Shown: positions 4,310 to 8,924 of the stretch, piece after piece
How positions within the stretch are numbered: position 1 is the first letter of the stretch
Layout: each line of letters starts with the position of its first letter
NCBI RefSeq assembly: GCF_034676545.1
Contig: NZ_JAUCBZ010000007.1
Coordinates: forward strand, 1-8,924
Direction of reading: 5' to 3'
Length of the DNA: 8,924 nucleotides
DNA from: Pararhodobacter sp.
Lineage (GTDB): Bacteria > Pseudomonadota > Alphaproteobacteria > Rhodobacterales > Rhodobacteraceae
Translations under genes and position numbers: made by a program
Notes under the pieces: generated by a model
The model's database searches: none
What the model saw: only the letters and a program-made list of their open reading frames with translations
What the model was told of the DNA's origin: nothing

Positions 4310-4446
4310 TGTCGGAAAACATTTGATTGTCAACAGATCTTCAACAGCCCTCTGCACCAAGCTCCGAGTGGCCGCAAAATTGTGCGCAAAACTGTGTCGC
4401 CAGACGCTACCATGCGGAAACCGCGTCTTGATGGTTTTCCGCTTAT
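4310..4446. promoter_or_regulatory. Presumed res site and tnpR promoter region
   Basis: This divergent non-coding stretch between antitoxin and tnpR is where Tn3-family res sites lie. Visible structure: a CGGAAAAC box at 4313-4320; a 12-bp tandem direct repeat with one mismatch (CGCAAAATTGTG 4373-4384, CGCAAAACTGTG 4385-4396); and an inverted repeat of GCGGAAACC (4414-4422) with GGTTTTCCGC (4433-4442) that ends at the tnpR ATG. The repeated G(C/T)GGAAA motif could be the resolvase half-site. Binding here would make tnpR self-regulating. Exact subsites I-III cannot be assigned by eye. Confidence 0.55.
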
Positions 4447-5035
4447 GTTAGTAGGTTACATGCGCGTGTCGTCAGATTCCGACCGGCAGAGCACGGACTT
4501 GCAGCGCGACGCGCTGCTCGCCGCCGGCGTCGATCCGCGTCACCTGTTCGAGGATTACGCCTCCGGCGCGAAGGACGACCGCGCCGGCTTGGTGCAGGCG
4601 CTCGAATTCGTCAGGCCCGGCGACGTACTGGTCGTGTGGAAGCTCGACCGGCTCGGCCGATCGCTGTCGCACCTACTCACCATCGTGACCTCGCTCAAGG
4701 ACAAGCGGGTGGCGTTCCGCTCGCTGACGGAGAATCTGGACACCACCACGCCATCGGGCGAGTTTCTATTCCAGGTGTTCGGCGCGCTCGCGCAGTACGA
4801 GCGCGCCTTGATCCAGGAGCGTGTCGTTGCCGGCCTGGCTGCTGCCCGCAAACGTGGCCGGATCGGTGGGCGGCCGCAGGCAATCACCGGCGAGAAGCTG
4901 GATGCCATTATCGCCGCGCTCGAAGGTGGCATGTCCAAGGCAGCCGTGTGCCGCAACTTCGGCGTGAAGCGGACCACCTTGATCGAAACTCTGACGCGGG
5001 CCGGCTGGCCCGCGTCAGTGCCCCCAGGAGCGTAG
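4445..5035 (+). CDS. tnpR: TnpR serine resolvase, 196 aa
   Basis: It resolves the cointegrate made by TnpA through site-specific recombination at res. The ATG at 4445 is chosen over the in-frame GTG at 4382 because resolvases begin almost directly with the first strand (MLVGYMRVSS), and the longer form would translate through the presumed res repeats. The nucleophilic serine is Ser9, and the LDRLGRS motif carries catalytic arginines. The E-helix region (FGALAQYERALIQERVVAGL) follows, and then a Hin-type helix-turn-helix at the C-terminus (MSKAAVCRNFGVKRTTLIET). Length is normal. There is no clear Shine-Dalgarno. It is followed after four bases by tnpA in the same direction, a tnpR-tnpA operon as in Tn21/Tn501-type layouts. 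It is clearly different from the interrupted backbone resolvase. Confidence 0.95.
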   Translation: MLVGYMRVSSDSDRQSTDLQRDALLAAGVDPRHLFEDYASGAKDDRAGLVQALEFVRPGDVLVVWKLDRLGRSLSHLLTIVTSLKDKRVAFRSLTENLDTTTPSGEFLFQVFGALAQYERALIQERVVAGLAAARKRGRIGGRPQAITGEKLDAIIAALEGGMSKAAVCRNFGVKRTTLIETLTRAGWPASVPPGA

Positions 5036-5039
5036 CGGT

Positions 5040-8006
5040 ATGGCGGACGGCGGCGGCAGTAAGGAAGATCAGTGGGTATTGGCGCCAGCCGAACGCGAAC
5101 TGGTGATGACCAAAAACCGGGCGAACCGGTTGGGCTTTGCCATCCTGCTGACCTTCTTCCGTGATCGCGGCCGTTTTCCGCGCGACGAAACCGAAGTCGA
5201 GGTACAGGGCATAGCCGCGCTCGCCAAACAACTCGACGCACCCGCGCCCATCGATGGCGAAGCCTTCCTCACGGGCCGCACTGCCGAGCGGCTGCGCGGC
5301 GAAATCCGCGTGCGTTTCGGCTTCCGCGAAGCGACGGTAGCCGATGCCGAGATGCTGACGGAGTGGCTGCGTGATCATGTTGCCGGAGAAGTTGGCGGTG
5401 ACATTGAGCCGATGATCGAGCGGCTGGAAGGACGTTGCCGCGAACTCGCCATCGAGCCGCCGAAACCAGACCGGATGGAGCGCATCGCGCGCAGTGCGTT
5501 GCGCTCCCACGAAGACCGCTTCCATAGCTGCGTGTATGGGCGGCTGCCGCCCGCGACTCGCGAACGCCTGGATGCCTTGCTGCGCCCAGAAGAATCGGGC
5601 CACGGGGAGAGCGCCGTTGAAGATGCTCAAGGCGAAGCCGCAGGCAACGCGCCGGCCGTCTTGCTGAAACTGCGCGGCAGTCCCGGCCGCCCAAGCCTTG
5701 CCAGCATGCAGGATGAGTTGGCGAAGCTCGAACTGATCCGGGGGATCGAGCTGTCTGCCGATCTGTTCGACCGGACTTCGCCGCGTGACCTGGAGCGCTG
5801 CCGCCAGCGTGTGTCGGTCGAGGTTCCCCGCGACCTGCGCCGACATCCCGATGCAGCGCGCCTCACCTGGCTGGCCGCTTTCGTCCACCTGCGCGCCCGC
5901 AGCCTGACCGACGACCTGGTGGACTTGCTGATCGAGACCATCCACCAGATCGGCGCGCGTGCCGAACGCAAGGTCGAACGCGAACTGCTGGAGGATCTCA
6001 AGCGCGTGTCCGGCAAGCAGAACCTGCTGTTCAATCTGGCCGACGCCACCTTGGCCCAGCCGGACGGCGTGGTGCGCGACGTGGTGTTTCCAGTGGTCGG
6101 CGAGCAGACGCTGCGCGATCTGGTCAAGGAGTGGAAGGCCACCGGCCCGACCTACCGCATCACGCTGCGCACTGTGATCCGCAATTCGTACCAGGGCCAC
6201 TACCGGCGCATAGTACCGACCTTGCTGGCCGCGCTGGTATTCCGCTCCAACAACGACCGCCACCGCCCGGTGATGGACGCGCTCGACCTGGTGAAGCGCT
6301 TTGCCGACACCAAGGTGCATACCTTCCCAGCCGACATCGAGGTGCCGCTCGATGGCGTGGTACGTGGCCTGTGGCGAGAAGCCGTCATGGAGACGGACGC
6401 CGCCGGCCGGGATCGGGTCAACCGCGTCACCTATGAAATCGCCGTGCTGGAAGCCCTGCGCGAGCGGCTGCGCTGCAAGGAAATCTGGGTGGTCGGCGCG
6501 AACCGCTACCGCAACCCCGACGACGATCTGCCGGCTGACTTCGAGCAAAACCGCGAGGACTACTACCGGGCGCTGAACCTGCCTCTCGATGTGGAGCGCT
6601 TCATCGCCGACTTGCAGGCCGAAATGCGCGCGGCGCTGTCCACCTTCGACGCTGGCTTGAAGAAGAATCCATCCGTCCGGCTGAGCAGCAAGGGCGGTGG
6701 CTGGATCACGCTGACGCCGCTCGATGCGCAACCCGATCCCCCCAATCTGACCGCGCTAAAGGCCGAACTCAATGTCCTCTGGCCGATGACCAGCCTGCTC
6801 GATATGGTCAAGGAAACCGATCTGCGGTTGAGCTTTACCGATGCCCTGAAAAGCCCGACCTCCTACGAGTCGATGGATCGCTCGGTGTTGCAGCCGCGCC
6901 TGCTCCTGTGTCTGCACGGCCTGGGCACCAATGCTGGCTTGCAGCGCATGGCCGGGCTGGATTCCGGCACCACGGCGCGCGACCTGGCCTATGTGCGCCG
7001 CCGTTACATCAGCGTGGACGCGATGCGCCGCGCGATTGCCATCGTCGCAGACGGCACGCTGCAAGCCCGCAACCCGGCGATCTGGGGTAGCGGCACCACC
7101 GCTTGCGCGTCGGACTCGAAACACTTCGGCGCGTGGGATCAGAACCTCACCACGCAATGGCACGTCCGCTACGGCGGGCGCGGCGTGATGATCTACTGGC
7201 ATGTCGAGCGCAGCTCGCTGTGCATCCATTCGCAGCTCAAGTCGCCGTCGTCGTCGGAGGTGGCGTCGATGATCGAGGGCGTGATCCACCATTGCACCGA
7301 GATGGAGGTGGATCGGCAGTATGTCGATTCGCACGGCCAGAGCACGGTGGCGTTCGCCTTCTGCCGCCTGCTGGGCTTCCAGTTGCTGCCACGGCTGAAG
7401 GCCATCCACTCACAGAAGCTGTACCGGCCAGAGACCGGCAAGGCCGACGCCTACGCGAACCTGCAACAGATTCTGACCAAGCCCATCGACTGGGACTCGG
7501 TGCGGCAACAGTACGACCAGATGCTCAAGTACGCTACCGCGCTGCGCCTGGGGACAGCGGACACCGAAGCCATCCTGCGCCGCTTCACCAAGAAGAACGT
7601 GCAGCACCCGACCTATAAGGCATTCGCTGAGTTGGGCAAGGCGATCAAGACTATCTTCCTGTGCCGCTACCTGCACGACGAGGCGTTGCGCCGGGAAATC
7701 AACGAGGGGCTGAACGTAGTCGAGCAGTGGAACGGCGCGACCGACTTCGTGTTCTTCGCCCGCCGGGGCGAGATGGCGAGCAACCGCCGCGAGGATCACG
7801 AGGTCAGCATGCTCGCGCTGCACTTGATCCAGAACTGTATGGTCTACATCAACACGCTGATGATCCAGAAGGTCTTGGCCCTGCCGCATTGGCAGGGCAG
7901 GTTCACACCACGCGACTACGCCGCCCTGACGCCGCTGATCTGGGAACACGTCAACCCGTATGGTCGGTTCGATCTCGATATGAACACCCGGCTCGACCTA
8001 CCGTGA
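5040..8006 (+). CDS. tnpA: TnpA, Tn3-family DDE transposase, 988 aa
   Basis: It catalyses replicative transposition from the 46-bp ends. The start ATG follows tnpR by four bases with AGGAG nine bases upstream. The N-terminus (WVLAPAERELVMTKNRANRLGFAILLTFF) is the DUF4158-like region of Tn4430-type transposases. The C-terminal half is the DDE_Tnp_Tn3 domain: Asp692 in CASDSKHFGAWDQN, Asp763 in DRQYVDSHGQS and Glu895 in INEGLNVVEQWN are the likely catalytic triad, with the usual ~71 and ~132 residue spacings. The signatures HVRYGGRGVMIYWHVE and LLPRLKAIHSQKLYRP are also present. Length is typical and no frameshift is seen. The stop codon lies within the right inverted repeat. It is probably active. 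Confidence 0.97.
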   Translation: MADGGGSKEDQWVLAPAERELVMTKNRANRLGFAILLTFFRDRGRFPRDETEVEVQGIAALAKQLDAPAPIDGEAFLTGRTAERLRGEIRVRFGFREATVADAEMLTEWLRDHVAGEVGGDIEPMIERLEGRCRELAIEPPKPDRMERIARSALRSHEDRFHSCVYGRLPPATRERLDALLRPEESGHGESAVEDAQGEAAGNAPAVLLKLRGSPGRPSLASMQDELAKLELIRGIELSADLFDRTSPRDLERCRQRVSVEVPRDLRRHPDAARLTWLAAFVHLRARSLTDDLVDLLIETIHQIGARAERKVERELLEDLKRVSGKQNLLFNLADATLAQPDGVVRDVVFPVVGEQTLRDLVKEWKATGPTYRITLRTVIRNSYQGHYRRIVPTLLAALVFRSNNDRHRPVMDALDLVKRFADTKVHTFPADIEVPLDGVVRGLWREAVMETDAAGRDRVNRVTYEIAVLEALRERLRCKEIWVVGANRYRNPDDDLPADFEQNREDYYRALNLPLDVERFIADLQAEMRAALSTFDAGLKKNPSVRLSSKGGGWITLTPLDAQPDPPNLTALKAELNVLWPMTSLLDMVKETDLRLSFTDALKSPTSYESMDRSVLQPRLLLCLHGLGTNAGLQRMAGLDSGTTARDLAYVRRRYISVDAMRRAIAIVADGTLQARNPAIWGSGTTACASDSKHFGAWDQNLTTQWHVRYGGRGVMIYWHVERSSLCIHSQLKSPSSSEVASMIEGVIHHCTEMEVDRQYVDSHGQSTVAFAFCRLLGFQLLPRLKAIHSQKLYRPETGKADAYANLQQILTKPIDWDSVRQQYDQMLKYATALRLGTADTEAILRRFTKKNVQHPTYKAFAELGKAIKTIFLCRYLHDEALRREINEGLNVVEQWNGATDFVFFARRGEMASNRREDHEVSMLALHLIQNCMVYINTLMIQKVLALPHWQGRFTPRDYAALTPLIWEHVNPYGRFDLDMNTRLDLP

Positions 8007-8046
8007 TCGAAATGGCGGCTGGTGACACGACTGCTTGCTCTACCCC
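8001..8046 (-). repeat. Right 46-bp terminal inverted repeat (IRR)
   Basis: Complementary to 1648-1693 with one mismatch. It contains the last codon and stop of tnpA, so the transposase gene runs into the element's tip. Confidence 0.96.
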
Positions 8047-8051
8047 ATTCA
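8047..8051. repeat. Right target-site duplication ATTCA of the large transposon
   Basis: Exact copy of 1643-1647, directly outside the CCCC end of the right terminal repeat. Confidence 0.97.
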
Positions 8052-8142
8052 GGTGGCGGACGTGGCGCGGCGCTATGGCGTGTCCCGAACCACCCTATAC
8101 AAGCATGTCGGGGCCGTCGCTCCAAGGGGGGCGCGTCGATGA
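8047..8142 (+). pseudogene. Serine resolvase, 3' part, separated from its 5' part at 1160-1647
   Basis: Read from the target duplication, this gives IQVADVARRYGVSRTTLYKH and then VGAVAPRGARR with a TGA at 8140-8142. VADVARRYGVSRTTLYKHV is a Hin-type helix-turn-helix typical of resolvase C-termini. Joined to residue 161 of the upstream part it completes a 192-aa resolvase. It has no start of its own and is presumably not translated. Confidence 0.92.
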
Positions 8143-8154
8143 CCAGAAAAGAAA

Positions 8155-8178
8155 AAACCCGCCAACGTGGGCGGGTTT
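8155..8178. terminator. Bidirectional intrinsic terminator
   Basis: A 9-bp perfect stem (AAACCCGCC 8155-8163 with GGCGGGTTT 8170-8178) and six-base loop, 12 bases after the resolvase stop. On the plus strand it is followed by a short T-rich run. On the minus strand a longer T run (TTTTTTCTTTTC) follows, so it should stop transcription in both directions. It would insulate the Abi-family gene from read-through out of the resolvase or transposon. Confidence 0.85.
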
Positions 8179-8264
8179 CTTCGTACTATCGTATGTCCTC
8201 GGGGGGAGGCTTGCGCCCGCTAGTCCCGTGGCTAGTGACTCAAATATAAGGCTTCCGGGCGGGT

Positions 8265-8924
8265 ATGTCAAACAACCAGAAAACGACCATTAATGCAGTA
8301 CGGGCCGCGTTGTCAGCGGCTCGCATGGGAACCTTCGAGGCCGCAGCCGGGGTGCAGTCGGATGATGACCCTGCCGCCCTGCTGCTCTACGCATGGAATG
8401 CCGAGGTATCGGGCGCGTTTCTGGCCCCGCTGCATGTGTGTGAAGTTGTCATCCGAAACGCTGTTTCTGATGCGCTGGAAGCCCTCTATGGGCCGCGCTG
8501 GCCGTGGTCGGCAACATTCGAGCGCAGCTTGCCCGATCCCATGCAAGGCTACAGCCCGCGCCGTGACCTGCAAAGTGCCAGACGGGCAGCGCAGACCACG
8601 GGCAAGGTAATCCCGGAATTGAAGTTCGTTTTCTGGCAGAAGATGTTCACAGGCCGTTACGACACCCGAATTTGGGATCAGCACCTGCGGCGTGTCCTGC
8701 CGAACCTTGACCCGGCCAAGCCCGTTGCCACTCTGCGGCAAGCGATCTATGGCGATTTGGAGCGCGTGCGCCTGCTGCGGAACCGCATAGCGCACCACGA
8801 GCCGATCTTTGCACGAGCGTTAGCAGATGACTATCAGACGGTATTGATGCTGGTCACGTACCGCTGCACGGTCACAGCCGCTTGGATGGATAGCAATCAG
8901 ACCGCCACGGCCATCATTGCCGCC
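8265..8924 (+). CDS. Abi-family HEPN-domain protein, N-terminal 220 aa (3' end outside window)
   Basis: It is open from ATG 8265 to the window edge without a stop, with a GGGCGGG stretch just upstream as a possible ribosome site. The sequence matches what I know of Abi-like (Abi_2/AbiD-AbiF type) proteins: LHVCEVVIRNAVSDALEALY near residues 56-75, VIPELKFVFWQKMFTGRYD near 115-133, and the signature LLRNRIAHHEPIF. The RNxxxH there (Arg172, Asn173, His177) is the catalytic motif of HEPN ribonucleases. Members include abortive-infection and toxin-like RNases that act on RNA after phage attack; others are uncharacterised. Family assignment is firm, the role is inferred. No matching antitoxin is visible in this window; it stands alone after a terminator, next to the resolvase in the plasmid-like backbone. 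Confidence 0.85.
   Translation, partial: MSNNQKTTINAVRAALSAARMGTFEAAAGVQSDDDPAALLLYAWNAEVSGAFLAPLHVCEVVIRNAVSDALEALYGPRWPWSATFERSLPDPMQGYSPRRDLQSARRAAQTTGKVIPELKFVFWQKMFTGRYDTRIWDQHLRRVLPNLDPAKPVATLRQAIYGDLERVRLLRNRIAHHEPIFARALADDYQTVLMLVTYRCTVTAAWMDSNQTATAIIAA

Larger units (their letters stand above)
1648..8046. mobile_element. Complete Tn3-family transposon, 6,399 bp, with toxin-antitoxin, tnpR, tnpA and cassette-like cargo
   Basis: The ends are 46-bp inverted repeats at 1648-1693 and 8001-8046, matching at 45 of 46 positions and starting GGGGTAGA. A perfect ATTCA duplication flanks them. Content from left to right: a decayed tnpA 3' end, two attC-like sites with three small minus-strand genes, an AT-rich segment, a toxin-antitoxin pair, a divergent regulatory/res region, tnpR and tnpA. 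The near-identical ends, intact transposition genes and clean duplication point to a recent insertion of a functional element. The repeats do not resemble the Tn21-type ends of the miniature element at 760-1047, so the two come from different Tn3 subgroups. I cannot name the transposon. Confidence 0.96.

Noticed and set aside
4382..4444. Upstream GTG start for tnpR adding 21 residues
   Set aside because: The extension has no counterpart in resolvases and would be encoded by the presumed res repeats.
4908..6731. Long minus-strand frame of 607 codons
   Set aside because: It lies antisense to tnpR and tnpA. High-GC codon bias creates such mirror frames, and the peptide has no recognisable domain.
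8293..8610. Plus-strand frame of 105 codons and the opposite-strand frame at 8313-8798
   Set aside because: Both are shadows of the Abi-family gene, whose conserved HEPN motif is in a different frame starting at 8265.
1..8924. CRISPR array, tRNA or rRNA genes
   Set aside because: No regularly spaced repeats and no tRNA- or rRNA-like sequence were seen on either strand.

Overview
High-GC proteobacterial DNA, most likely a conjugative or mobilisable plasmid (or another mobile region) carrying a nested stack of Tn3-family insertions. The host backbone is visible at both ends. On the left are three small ATGA-overlapping genes, the first cut by the window edge, followed by a serine resolvase gene. 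On the right are the missing 3' end of that resolvase gene, a strong bidirectional terminator and an Abi-family HEPN protein that runs off the window.

Two Tn3-type elements sit in this backbone, each with an exact 5-bp target duplication. The first (760-1047) is a 288-bp miniature element with Tn21/Tn5393-like inverted repeats, duplicating GTTCA. It landed in a palindrome just upstream of the resolvase gene that is probably part of its res site. The second (1648-8046) is a complete 6,399-bp autonomous transposon with 46-bp inverted repeats (45/46 identical), duplicating ATTCA. It splits the resolvase gene inside its C-terminal helix-turn-helix. Removing it with one ATTCA copy restores a continuous 192-codon reading frame.

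The right side of the large transposon is its core: a ParE/RelE-type toxin and ribbon-helix-helix antitoxin pair on the minus strand, a divergent regulatory and presumed res region, then tnpR and tnpA co-directional on the plus strand. TnpA has the D/D/E catalytic triad of Tn3 transposases. The left side is unusual. Directly inside the left inverted repeat is a decayed 3' end of a second, diverged tnpA. Next come compositionally distinct minus-strand cargo genes that look like integron gene cassettes: a 77-aa orphan gene followed 16 bp later by an attC-like site, then a PEGA-like lipoprotein and a 90-aa orphan gene followed by a second attC-like site. No integrase is present, so this resembles a small cassette array without integrase (CALIN) captured inside a Tn3-family transposon.

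How it fits together: tnpA and tnpR mobilise the unit and resolve cointegrates. The toxin-antitoxin pair beside res would penalise loss of the element. The lipoprotein and small orphan proteins are passengers of unknown function. The host resolvase is presumably inactivated. The Abi/HEPN protein belongs to the backbone and may be a phage-defence or toxin-type RNase. The most interesting points are the attC-like cassettes in the transposon, the second tnpA remnant at its left end, and the 288-bp miniature element inserted into a resolvase control region.
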